DNA from: an uncultured bacterium
GTDB lineage: Bacteria > Verrucomicrobiota > Lentisphaeria > Victivallales > UBA1829
DNA: 64,000 bases
Direction: 5' to 3'
Assembly: GCA_902778895.1 (NCBI GenBank)
Contig: CACYZF010000005.1
Coordinates: forward strand, 124,001-188,000
How positions within the stretch are numbered: position 1 is the stretch's first letter; each line of letters starts with the position of its first letter. Of the stretch, positions 1 to 7,688 are shown piece after piece. The position numbers and the translations under genes were made by a program. The notes beneath the pieces were generated by a model. The model did no database searches. It was not told the DNA's origin and saw only the letters and a list, made by a program, of their open reading frames with translations.

Positions 1-768
1 CTTGATCGACATGAACCGGATGATGATGTGCGGCATCCCGAAGTAGCCGAGCCCCCACGCCAGCCCGGACACGATGTCGCGCCAGTCCGCGGCGGGATTC
101 CAGTAGGGGCTGGAGGAATCGATGGAATCGCCGAAGAAGTCCAGCATGAGGAAAGCGAACAGGGGGGCGAGCATCATCGCGCCGAGGATGAGAAGCCCCT
201 GGAAGAAGTCGGTCCAGCACACGGCGGAGAATCCGCCCAGGAACGTGTACCCCACGATGATGAACACGGCCAGGAACATCGCCGCCATCGGGTCCATGCC
301 GATGACCTTGTGGAACAGCGTGCCGCACGCCTTGATGCTGGACGCCGCGTAGACCGTGTACGCCAGCAGGAACACCACGGCGCAGATTACTTGCAACGCC
401 TTCGATTTCGCCAGAAACCGGTTCGAGAGGTACTGCGGGATCGTGATCGCGTCCCCGGCCACGATGGAGAACTTCCTCAGGCGCGGCGCTTCGATCAGCC
501 AGCTGGCCGTATAGCCCGCCACAAGCCCGACCGGGATCCAGATCTTGCCCAGCCCGAACGCATAGACCGAAGTCGGAAGCCCCATCAGCACCCATGCGCT
601 CATGTCCGACGCGCCCGCGGAAAGCGCCCCGACCCATGCGCCTATCCTGCGGTCGCCCAGGAAGAATGTCTTTTCGCCGCCCTTGCGGTCCTTGATAAAA
701 AAGTAAACTCCGATTCCGAGCATGCAGAGAAGGTAAAGGACAAATACGATGACTTCAGCAGGGTTCAT
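1..768 (-). CDS. putP: Sodium:solute symporter, PutP-like (3' end outside window)
   Basis: Integral membrane Na+/solute symporter of the SSS family, most like PutP, which imports proline. Only the first 256 residues are present and the frame runs off the window at base 1. The product begins MNPAEVIVFVLYLLCMLGIG (first transmembrane helix). It has the PutP hallmark SAGASDMSAWVLMGLP near residues 50-65, then further hydrophobic helices alternating with short loops, including the GGFSAVCWTDFFQG segment typical of the sodium-binding core. The ATG at 766-768 is the first in frame. A promoter at 859-887 lies about 90 bases upstream. It follows the bax1-like gene but probably has its own transcript. 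Family assignment is firm; proline as substrate is an inference from PutP-like motifs. Confidence 0.9.
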   Translation of the reverse strand, partial: MNPAEVIVFVLYLLCMLGIGVYFFIKDRKGGEKTFFLGDRRIGAWVGALSAGASDMSAWVLMGLPTSVYAFGLGKIWIPVGLVAGYTASWLIEAPRLRKFSIVAGDAITIPQYLSNRFLAKSKALQVICAVVFLLAYTVYAASSIKACGTLFHKVIGMDPMAAMFLAVFIIVGYTFLGGFSAVCWTDFFQGLLILGAMMLAPLFAFLMLDFFGDSIDSSSPYWNPAADWRDIVSGLAWGLGYFGMPHIIIRFMSIK

Positions 769-858
769 AGGGCTTGTTTCCGGGGAATATGATGTGTCAG
801 AAATAATGCGTGAGTACAGGGGAAAAACGAAAAAAGCGTCCGCCTGTTTTTTTATAGT

Positions 859-887
859 AATGTAATCCGGAAACGGCGGGGATTCAA
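859..887 (-). promoter_or_regulatory. Promoter for putP-like gene
   Basis: On the minus strand TTGAAT (882-887) and TACATT (859-864) are separated by 17 bases, a sigma70-type pair. The upstream edge overlaps the 12-bp inverted repeat at 886-924. Prediction by eye only. Confidence 0.5.
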
Positions 888-924
888 GCCGGAAAAAGCA
901 TTTTATCGGATATTTTTCCGGCTT
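886..924. repeat. Perfect 12-bp inverted repeat upstream of putP
   Basis: AAGCCGGAAAAA (886-897) and its exact complement (913-924) enclose a 15-base loop. It lies just after the bax1 stop and touches the -35 box of the putP promoter. No T-run follows the stem on either strand, so it is not a textbook terminator. It could be an operator for putP or a 3' stabilising hairpin for the upstream operon. Confidence 0.6.
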
Positions 925-953
925 TGTGTACATGGTTTCCGGTGGAAAGACGC

Positions 954-2171
954 TCAGGCGAGAGCGTCCAGCAGCTTCGAGACTTTGTCCACGCCGGGGA
1001 AATCCCGGAACAGGAATCCGTGCGTCTGGAAATAGTTGCTCGCCTCAAGGCGTTCCTTCAGCACGCCGTCCTTCTTCAGCAGGGCGCGGTCCACGCCGAG
1101 CAGGAGGTTGCGTTCCGGGTGCTCCTCGCACCAGGCGAGACGCTGTTCGAGCTGGCCCGCGTGCCACAGGTGGAAGAGCTCCATCGGGTATTCGCGGCCG
1201 GAGGCGTCGCGGAATATGAAATCGGGGAACAGTAAGGCCTGTCCGCCGAGCGGGATCCAGCCGGGCATATCGTCGAGCGTCCAGCCAGTCTGCGAGGTGC
1301 GGAAATAGTCGGAAAACATGCGGATCTCCTCCGGCTGATAGGCCACGAAGTTGGCGTAATGGCTCACGAGGCCGCTGGATTCGTCGAGTTTGAGCTTGCG
1401 GTAGTGTTCCTTCCACATGACCTCGGCGGCGATGCTCCATTGCGGGAGCTGACAGACCGCGGGGAAGAACGACGCGATCTGGAGACCGTATTTCGCGCTG
1501 TGCTCCAGCACGCTCGCGGGGCCGTCGAACGTGAGGCGGATCGCGTCCTTTCCGGTCATTTCGGCGGTGAAGAGCAGCCGGAAGAACTTCATGTAGCGGA
1601 AGAGGCGGCGCAGGAACGCCGGTTCCGGTTTCGCCGGGATCGTCACGGTCAGCTTCGAGGCGAAGAGCAGGAGCGACTGAACGAGCGAGACGTTGTAGCG
1701 TTCCGGCACCTCGCGAACCAGCATCTTCTTCATCGGCAGGAGACGTTCGCACTCCGGCAGGTCGCAGTAGATCCCCTGCGCGAACGTTTCGTGGGTATTC
1801 GGAACCGAGGCGAACACGGCGGTTCGGACGTCGTCGAGCGATTCGGGCGCGTTGCCCGAACGCAGCAGCGCGGCGGTCCCGCGGAAGAGTTCGACGCGGG
1901 CGGCGGGGTAGTCGCAGTCGGCAGGCAGGGAGAATTCGGCGCGGTCGCGCACGGTCTTGTGCAGTCCCTCTGCGAGTTTCTTGTCGCGGAACGCGGCGGC
2001 GAGCGCGGCGGCGGATTCGTCGAGTTCGGCTGCGGTCGCGCCCGTTCCCTCGCCGTAGAGCAGGATCAATGCCTTGGCGTAACGCAGGATCTCCGGGTCG
2101 TCCGTGCGGACGAACTGAGGTTTGATGGACTCGCCGGAGAGCCGGGCGCGGATGAGGTCCTTCGTGAGCAT
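954..2171 (-). CDS. DUF790 / Bax1-like nuclease, partner of XPB helicase
   Basis: A 405-residue protein of the DUF790 family. Its founding member Bax1 is a structure-specific nuclease that binds archaeal XPB in a nucleotide-excision-repair-like complex. The C-terminal third carries the nuclease signature FPDFIF...YPMELFHLW, that is PD at 316-317 and the acidic residue of MEL at 331, a PD-(D/E)xK-like arrangement. The N-terminal two thirds are helical and less recognisable. The start codon shares its A with the TGA of the helicase gene (TGATG at 2169-2173), so the two are translationally coupled, matching the known helicase-nuclease pairing. Likely role: incision of damaged DNA opened by the helicase. 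The third catalytic position is not obvious (QLEQRL instead of a clear lysine). Confidence 0.85.
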   Translation of the reverse strand: MLTKDLIRARLSGESIKPQFVRTDDPEILRYAKALILLYGEGTGATAAELDESAAALAAAFRDKKLAEGLHKTVRDRAEFSLPADCDYPAARVELFRGTAALLRSGNAPESLDDVRTAVFASVPNTHETFAQGIYCDLPECERLLPMKKMLVREVPERYNVSLVQSLLLFASKLTVTIPAKPEPAFLRRLFRYMKFFRLLFTAEMTGKDAIRLTFDGPASVLEHSAKYGLQIASFFPAVCQLPQWSIAAEVMWKEHYRKLKLDESSGLVSHYANFVAYQPEEIRMFSDYFRTSQTGWTLDDMPGWIPLGGQALLFPDFIFRDASGREYPMELFHLWHAGQLEQRLAWCEEHPERNLLLGVDRALLKKDGVLKERLEASNYFQTHGFLFRDFPGVDKVSKLLDALA

Positions 2172-3556
2172 CAGCGGTACCTCCGGGAATATGCGCTGTT
2201 CTTGCGGCGGCGGTCGCTCACGTTCATCTCGCTGGTGCCGTCGCTCACGAGTTCGTAGAGCACGGCTTCCTTTCCCTCGGCGCGGCGCAGGATGCGTCCG
2301 AGGCGCTGGACGTGTTCGCGCGTGCAGCCGCTGCCTGAGACCACGATGCCGATGTTGGCCTCCGGGACGTCCACGCCCTCGTTCAGCACCTTGCTTGTGA
2401 CAAGCACCGGATATTCGCCCTGCCGGAATCTCTCGAGGAAGTCCTTGCGTTCCGCCGCCTTGGTCTTGTGGGTCAGTACGGGCAGGCAGAGCGTTTCGCC
2501 GATGCGGTACGCTGTGTCGTTGTCCGCCGTGAACACGATCGTGCGCGCGGACGGGTTTTCGCGGATGATGCGCCAGACTTCGCGGAGCTTGGCCGAGCCG
2601 CAACGGGCGATGGCGCGCTGGCGGAGATACGCCTGATATGCCTCGCGTCCACCGGGCCGCCGGGCGCACAGCGCGATGAAGTCGCTCCAGGCGGAATTGT
2701 CCTGAAACCGGATGTTGTTGGCGCGCAGGAACGCCACATATTTGCCGTGGGCGGCGTTGTATTCGGCGGTCTCCTCCGGGGTGAGGCCGAGGCGGAGCCG
2801 GACGGTACGGTAGGGCGACAGCACGCCGCCTTCCAATTCGTTGATCTCGGTCCGGTACACCGGCTGGCCGATCAGGTCGCACATGACGGGGAACGTGTCC
2901 CCGGTGTCGGGCGTGGCGGAGAGCCCCAGGCGGTACGGCGCGAGGCAGAGCGAGGCGGAGAGGCGGTTCACTTCGCCGGGCAGATGGTGGCATTCGTCGT
3001 AGATCGCCAGCCCGAACTTGTTTCCGATCTGCGGCATGCGGAGCACGGCGGAATCGTAGGTGCTGACCGTGATCTGCCGGACGTCGCTGCTGCCGCCGCC
3101 GAGCATGCCGACCGGAACCTCGAAGGCGCGTTCGAGCTGGGACGCCCACTGGTGCAGCAGGTCGATCGTTGGCACCACGACCAGCGTGGACCGCCGGACG
3201 GCTGCGATCGCCAGGAACGCGAGGAACGTCTTGCCGGAGCCCGTGGGCATTGCCACGATGCCGCGGCATTTGGCGGCGAGCCAGGCGGACAGCGCGGCGC
3301 TCTGGTGGGGCATCGGTTTGAATTTCGTACGGAGCGGCGCGCCGAATACCGTGTAGTCGCGGGCGCGGTCATCGGGCTGGATCCCGCCCGCGTACAGACG
3401 CCGCATGATCGCCTCGTAGCGGCAGGCCTCCGCCCGCCATGCGCCGATGCGCGGGTCGTCGGTCACGAGGTCGATGACGAGTGCCGCGGCTTCGTGAGAG
3501 CCTTCCAGCACGATCGTACCTTCGTCGAATCTCAGGAGACAGCCGCTGTCCTTCAT
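2171..3556 (-). CDS. XPB/Ssl2-type superfamily 2 DNA helicase
   Basis: A 461-residue DNA-dependent ATPase/translocase of the XPB family. Helicase motifs in order: Walker A MPTGSGKT (103-110), motif Ia VVVPTIDLLHQW (about 127-137), DECHH box (187-191), SATP (213-216), the second RecA lobe with TSKVLNEGVDVPE, and motif VI QRLGRILRR (417-425). An N-terminal domain of about 80 residues precedes the first RecA lobe, as in XPB. I chose the ATG at 3556 because GGAGG lies 7 bases before it; the longer in-frame start at 3616 has no such site. It overlaps the small upstream ORF by ATGA and the nuclease gene by TGATG, so all three appear coupled. Likely acts with the Bax1-like nuclease in DNA repair. 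Confidence 0.9.
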   Translation of the reverse strand: MKDSGCLLRFDEGTIVLEGSHEAAALVIDLVTDDPRIGAWRAEACRYEAIMRRLYAGGIQPDDRARDYTVFGAPLRTKFKPMPHQSAALSAWLAAKCRGIVAMPTGSGKTFLAFLAIAAVRRSTLVVVPTIDLLHQWASQLERAFEVPVGMLGGGSSDVRQITVSTYDSAVLRMPQIGNKFGLAIYDECHHLPGEVNRLSASLCLAPYRLGLSATPDTGDTFPVMCDLIGQPVYRTEINELEGGVLSPYRTVRLRLGLTPEETAEYNAAHGKYVAFLRANNIRFQDNSAWSDFIALCARRPGGREAYQAYLRQRAIARCGSAKLREVWRIIRENPSARTIVFTADNDTAYRIGETLCLPVLTHKTKAAERKDFLERFRQGEYPVLVTSKVLNEGVDVPEANIGIVVSGSGCTREHVQRLGRILRRAEGKEAVLYELVSDGTSEMNVSDRRRKNSAYSRRYR

Positions 3557-3660
3557 GCCGCGGCCTCCGTCTGAGCGGGAAGCGGCCGGATCGCGGATAA
3601 AAAGAGAGGATCGCATACGGCGTTCCGCACGTCCGTCGCCGGATGTCTGAACACGGCCAT
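3553..3660 (-). CDS. Small ORF (35 aa) coupled to the XPB helicase gene
   Basis: An ATG at 3660 preceded by a strong AGGAAAGGA site (7-base spacer) opens a 36-codon frame whose TGA overlaps the helicase ATG (ATGA). The predicted peptide starts MAVFRHPATDVRNAVCDPLF and ends in an alanine-rich tail. It matches nothing I recognise. It sits 45 bases after the tyrS stop. It may be a real small protein, or a translated leader that delivers ribosomes to the helicase start. The evidence is the ribosome-binding site and the overlap only. Confidence 0.4.
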   Translation of the reverse strand: MAVFRHPATDVRNAVCDPLFLSAIRPLPAQTEAAA

Positions 3661-3705
3661 GAAGCGGTCCTTTCCTTCGGAAAAGCGGATGGGATTTGGG
3701 GGGGA

Positions 3706-4992
3706 TTACCCGATGACCACCCGCTTGAGGTTTTTCTTGCCGGCTTTCAGGATCAGGGCGCCGTCGGTGAAGTCGGCGGCCGAGACCACGCGGTCGATTC
3801 CGGCGATGCGTTCATCGCCGCAGTAGGCTCCGCCGCCCTGGATCAGACGGCGCGCCTCGCTGTTCGTCTTGCAGAGGCCTGCCTGGACGAGGAGTGTGAT
3901 GATGTTGATGCCCTCGGCGGGGAGTTCGAGGTTGAACGTCGGGAGGTCGGCGGCGGCGACGCGGCGGACGGCGGCGAGGTCGATCTTCGCGATCTCGCTG
4001 GAGGTCGGGATCGCGCCCGCCTCGTCGGCGAATCCGAACTTGGTGCCGGCGGCGCAGAAGACCTTTTCGGCCTCGGCCTTGCCGTGCGCGAGCGCGGTGG
4101 CCTCGTAGGCGAGGATTTCCTTGGCGCGGTTGATGTTGCCGCCGGGGGCACAGAGACGCTTGATCTCGTCGACCGGGAGCGCGGTGAATCCGAGCATGAG
4201 TTTTTCGACCTGCGAATCGTCGGTGTTGCGCCAGAACTGGTAGTAGTCGAACGTGCTGTAGCGTTCGGCGTCGAGCCAGACGGCCTGGCCGTTGGACTTG
4301 CCGAACTTCTTGCCGTCCTTGTCCATGAGGAGCGGCATCGTGAGGCCGTAGACGGAGTCCTGTTCGAGGCGGCGGACCAGTTCTGTGCCGCAGGTGATGT
4401 TCCCCCACTGGTCCTGACCGCCGAGCTGGAGGCGGCAGCCGTGGGTGCGGTAAAGGTGCAGGAAGTCGTAGCCCTGCAGGATCATGTAGTTGAACTCGAG
4501 GAACGAGACGCCGACCTCGGAATTGAGGCGCATCTGCACGGATTCCGCCTGGAGCATGCGGTTCACGCTGAACTTGGAGCCGATGTCGCGCAGGAAATCG
4601 AGGTACAGCATGCCGCCGAACCAGTCGGCGTTGTTCGTGAAGATCGCGTTGTCCACGGAGATGAACCGCTGGAGCTGGGACTTCAGGCACTCCACGTTGT
4701 TCGCCACAGTCTCCTTCGTGAGGATCGGACGTTCCGTGGACCTGCCGGACGGGTCGCCGACGAGGGCGGTCGCGCCGCCCACGAGCACGATCGGGGTATG
4801 GCCGCATTTCTGCATGATGCGCATCGCCATGACGGGGAGCAGATGTCCCACGTGGAGACTGTTGCCGGTCGGGTCGAATCCGACGTAGAAACGGACTTTT
4901 TCCTTGCCGAGAAGTTCGCGCACCTCGTCTTCGGCGGTGCACTGATAAACAAAGCCGCGTTCGCGCAGCACATCAAAGGCGTTCTGTTCCAT
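3706..4992 (-). CDS. tyrS: Tyrosyl-tRNA synthetase
   Basis: Charges tRNA-Tyr with tyrosine in the cytoplasm. The 428-residue length is normal for the bacterial TyrS type. Class I signatures are present: GFDPTGNSLHVGH (38-50, the HIGH box), the tyrosine-pocket segment GGQDQWGNIT (191-200) and KFGKS (229-233, the KMSKS box). The C terminus (about 360-428) is an S4-type RNA-binding domain (TNSEARRLIQGGGAYCGDERI). The start is well supported by the alignment of MEQNAFDVLRERGFVYQ with family N termini. A promoter lies at 5025-5053. The helicase/nuclease genes follow with small gaps and may be co-transcribed. Confidence 0.97.
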   Translation of the reverse strand: MEQNAFDVLRERGFVYQCTAEDEVRELLGKEKVRFYVGFDPTGNSLHVGHLLPVMAMRIMQKCGHTPIVLVGGATALVGDPSGRSTERPILTKETVANNVECLKSQLQRFISVDNAIFTNNADWFGGMLYLDFLRDIGSKFSVNRMLQAESVQMRLNSEVGVSFLEFNYMILQGYDFLHLYRTHGCRLQLGGQDQWGNITCGTELVRRLEQDSVYGLTMPLLMDKDGKKFGKSNGQAVWLDAERYSTFDYYQFWRNTDDSQVEKLMLGFTALPVDEIKRLCAPGGNINRAKEILAYEATALAHGKAEAEKVFCAAGTKFGFADEAGAIPTSSEIAKIDLAAVRRVAAADLPTFNLELPAEGINIITLLVQAGLCKTNSEARRLIQGGGAYCGDERIAGIDRVVSAADFTDGALILKAGKKNLKRVVIG

Positions 4993-5024
4993 AGTGGTTC
5001 CTTTCGAAATGGATATATCTATTT

Positions 5025-5053
5025 AATATAGCACGGATTCCGTCTTTCTGCAA
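5025..5053 (-). promoter_or_regulatory. Promoter for tyrS operon
   Basis: TTGCAG (5048-5053) and TATATT (5025-5030) with a 17-base spacer on the minus strand, about 35 bases before the tyrS ATG. It has the TATATT -10 box seen before many genes of this window. Confidence 0.65.
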
Positions 5054-5077
5054 TCCTTTTCCGGCGTTTTCCGGGCA

Positions 5078-5845
5078 TTATTCCGGCAGAATCACCGGAC
5101 GGCCCCCGCAATCGAAGCGGCGGAACGGGCAGCCGTAGACGGGCAGGAGGGTTTCGGGGGTGAGGACGTCCGATGGGTTGCCCGCGGCGGCGATGCGGCC
5201 GTCGTGGAGGAGCATCACGTATCCGGCGCAGTCGAGCGCGAGCTGGAGGTCGTGCGTGACGACCAGGATGCCGACCTCGGGCGCGAGGCGGCGGAGCAGG
5301 GACACGATCTTCCGCGTGACGGCGGGATCGGCGGCTGACGTAGGTTCGTCGAGCAGAAGCAGGCCCGGCGACCGCACGAGAGCCGCGGCCGTGAAGACGC
5401 GCTGGCGTTCCCCGCCCGACAGCGTTCCGCACAAACGCCCGCTCAAATCGGTCAGGTCCAGCAGTTCGAGCGTATGATTCAGACGTTCCGATTGTTCCGG
5501 CGAGAGAGAGCCGGAGAGACGCGACACGCCGGTCAGGCCCATCGCGACGGTCTCCCGGACGGTGTAGTCGGTGAGCGGCACGGCGACGTGCTGCTGGACG
5601 ACCGCCAGACGGCGGACGCGTTCCGCGGGGGACCATTCGGAAACCGGGCGTCCGTCGAGCATGACGGTGCCGGAATCGGGATTAAGGTAGCCGGAAAGCA
5701 GGCGCACGAGCGTGGACTTGCCGGAGCCGTTGCGTCCGAGCAGTGCGGCAATCCGGCCCGGCGCGATTTCGAGGGAAACGCCGTTCATGAGCGGTTCGCG
5801 CGATCCGGGATGCGTGTAAACGAGTTGTTCCGCGGTCAGTTTCAT
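5078..5845 (-). CDS. btuD: ABC transporter ATP-binding protein, BtuD/FecE-like (probable corrinoid uptake)
   Basis: Cytoplasmic ATPase of a class II (FecE/BtuD) importer, 255 residues. Walker A GRNGSGKS (37-44), Q-loop near VVQQHVAVP, signature LSGGERQRV (142-150), Walker B LLLLDEPTSAAD (162-173) and switch VVTHDL are all intact. The ATG at 5845 overlaps the permease stop (ATGA), so it is the last gene of btuF-btuC-btuD. These systems carry vitamin B12, haem or siderophores. Corrinoid is inferred from the position directly after two methionine-synthesis genes, one of them B12-dependent. The sequence alone does not exclude iron-siderophore uptake. Confidence 0.85.
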   Translation of the reverse strand: MKLTAEQLVYTHPGSREPLMNGVSLEIAPGRIAALLGRNGSGKSTLVRLLSGYLNPDSGTVMLDGRPVSEWSPAERVRRLAVVQQHVAVPLTDYTVRETVAMGLTGVSRLSGSLSPEQSERLNHTLELLDLTDLSGRLCGTLSGGERQRVFTAAALVRSPGLLLLDEPTSAADPAVTRKIVSLLRRLAPEVGILVVTHDLQLALDCAGYVMLLHDGRIAAAGNPSDVLTPETLLPVYGCPFRRFDCGGRPVILPE

Positions 5846-6804
5846 GATCCGGCGCGGCTCCTGTTCAAAAGCCAGAGGAAGACCGGACAGCCGACCGCCG
5901 CCGTGACCATGCCGACGGGGAGTTCGCGGACCGGCGAGACCACGCGTCCGAGGATGTCCGCCAGCATCAGGAAGACCGCTCCGGCGAGCGCGGCGGGGAT
6001 CAGGATCTTCCGGTGGGAGCCGCCATGCAGACGGCGCACGATGTGCGGCACCACGAGCCCGCAGAAGCCGATGATCCCGGCCATGGACACCGTGACCGCC
6101 GCAAGAAGCGAGGCGAGCGCGAGCAGGACGACTGTCATCAGAGGGGCGTTCACACCGTGGTTCCAGGCGTACTCCGGGCCGAACGTGAGCAGATCGACGT
6201 CGCCCGCTCGGAACAGCAGGAAGACCGTGGCGGCACAGAGCAGGACGGCGGCGGGCGCGAGCTGGCGCGCGGGATCCACGTTCTGCACGCTGCCGAGCAT
6301 CCACCACACCACGCCCGCCATGTCGCGCGAATGCGAAAACGTGATGAGGACCATGAGCAGGCTTGAGGCGAGCGTACCGATCATCACGCCGCCGAGGAGG
6401 AGTTCTTCCGCCGTGCGCCGGCGGACCGCCGCGAGAACAAGCAGATTCGCCGTCACCGCGCCGAGCAGGGCGAAGAGCGGCACGGACATGAACCCCCATG
6501 CGCTGAACCCGAGCAGGATCGCGCCCGCCGCGCCGAGTCCCGCGCCCCCGGAAACGCCAAGCAGATAGGGTTCCGCCAGCGAGTTGCGTAGCACGGCCTG
6601 GAAGATCAGCCCGGAAACCGCCAACGAAGCGCCGACGACGGCCGCCGCGGCGGTCCGGACGATGCGGAGTTCCACGATGGGATTCAGCGCGCCGTCCTGA
6701 ATGAATTCGGACAACGGGATGCGGGCGGCGCCGAACAGAACGCCGCACGCGGCGGCGGCCAATGCGGCTGCGAGGTAGATCAGGATGATGCGCGCGGTCT
6801 TCAT
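5842..6804 (-). CDS. btuC: FecCD/BtuC-family ABC permease (probable corrinoid uptake)
   Basis: A 320-residue inner-membrane permease with about ten hydrophobic helices. It begins MKTARIILIYLAAALAAAAC and carries FecCD-family landmarks: SLAVSGLIFQAVLRNSLAEP, the GVSGGAGLGAAGAILLG segment and the cytoplasmic-loop region GFCGLVVPHIVRRLHGGSHR that contacts the ATPase. It overlaps by ATGA with btuF upstream and btuD downstream, so the three subunits are made together. Substrate is probably a corrinoid, from the methionine-synthase context. Confidence 0.85.
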   Translation of the reverse strand: MKTARIILIYLAAALAAAACGVLFGAARIPLSEFIQDGALNPIVELRIVRTAAAAVVGASLAVSGLIFQAVLRNSLAEPYLLGVSGGAGLGAAGAILLGFSAWGFMSVPLFALLGAVTANLLVLAAVRRRTAEELLLGGVMIGTLASSLLMVLITFSHSRDMAGVVWWMLGSVQNVDPARQLAPAAVLLCAATVFLLFRAGDVDLLTFGPEYAWNHGVNAPLMTVVLLALASLLAAVTVSMAGIIGFCGLVVPHIVRRLHGGSHRKILIPAALAGAVFLMLADILGRVVSPVRELPVGMVTAAVGCPVFLWLLNRSRAGS

Positions 6805-7661
6805 GGCTGTGCGGCCCCGTAGGATTCTTTGTCCGCGAACATCGTTTCGAGGTCGGATTTCAGGTCCCTGATGCCGTCAAAGATGCGCGGACCGGGGCGG
6901 AGCAGCGCGGAGTCGTCGCGCGGGATCAGCACGTGTCCCTCGCGGATCGAGCGGATGCCGCTCCACGACGGATTCGATTTCCAGTCCTTGCCGTGCGCGA
7001 ACCAGACGATCACGTCAGGGTCCTCCTTCAGCACGAATTCGAGCGAGATGGACGGGTAGCCCTTTTCGGTTTTCACGATATTATCCAGCCCGGCGAGATG
7101 TCCGACGGCGTCGGGAAGGGAATCCGCGCCCGCGGTGAGGAGCGGACTGTCCCAAATCACATAGAGCGCGCGGAGCGGTTTCTTTTCGGAAGATTTGAGT
7201 TCGACTTCGAATCCCGCGATGCGTTCGGCGGTGCGCTTCAGTTCGGACTCCGCCTCGCGCGGGCAGTCCAGCAGTTTTCCCATGAGGGCGACCCATTCGC
7301 GGTAGTCGTCGAAATCGTCGCAGGGATGGAGTTCGACGGCGATCCCGGCCTGACGCAGCGCGTCCGCGTCCTTCGGGTTCACGAACTCGTTGGAGACGAC
7401 CAGCGCGGGCTTCATGGCGAGGATACGTTCGAGCTCGGGTTCGGCGAAATTGCCCGCAACCGGAAGTTTTTTCACGCTCTCCGGACAGTCGCACGCGGTG
7501 CTCCGGGCGATCAGACGGTCTTCCTGCCCAAGATGGCAGATCAGCTCGGTCAGCGCGGGCGAAAGCGAGACCACGCCGTCCGGCGCGGATTTCTGTTCGT
7601 CCGAGCAGCCGGTCAAGCACAGCAGGGCCAGGAACAGGACCAGGTTGAACAGGCTGCGCAT
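6801..7661 (-). CDS. btuF: Substrate-binding lipoprotein, BtuF-like
   Basis: A 286-residue lipoprotein that would capture the substrate (probably cobalamin) in the periplasm and deliver it to BtuC. The N terminus MRSLFNLVLFLALLCLTGC is a signal with lipobox and lipidated Cys at 19. The mature part matches the class III binding fold: GVVSLSPALTELICHLG, then VAGNFAEPELERILAMKPAL, a long connecting helix, and a second lobe with the usual PSISLEFVLKEDPDVIVWF segment. I chose the ATG at 7661 because GGAGGG stands 6 bases upstream; a longer frame exists. It lies 27 bases after the preceding methyltransferase stop and overlaps btuC by ATGA. Confidence 0.82.
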   Translation of the reverse strand: MRSLFNLVLFLALLCLTGCSDEQKSAPDGVVSLSPALTELICHLGQEDRLIARSTACDCPESVKKLPVAGNFAEPELERILAMKPALVVSNEFVNPKDADALRQAGIAVELHPCDDFDDYREWVALMGKLLDCPREAESELKRTAERIAGFEVELKSSEKKPLRALYVIWDSPLLTAGADSLPDAVGHLAGLDNIVKTEKGYPSISLEFVLKEDPDVIVWFAHGKDWKSNPSWSGIRSIREGHVLIPRDDSALLRPGPRIFDGIRDLKSDLETMFADKESYGAAQP

Positions 7662-7688
7662 GGCTGACCCTCCGGCGTTCAAAAAGAG

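Noticed and set aside
28-792. Long plus-strand frame opposite putP
   Set aside because: The minus-strand frame encodes a clear PutP symporter; the plus frame is a GC-bias shadow rich in Arg, His and Glu.
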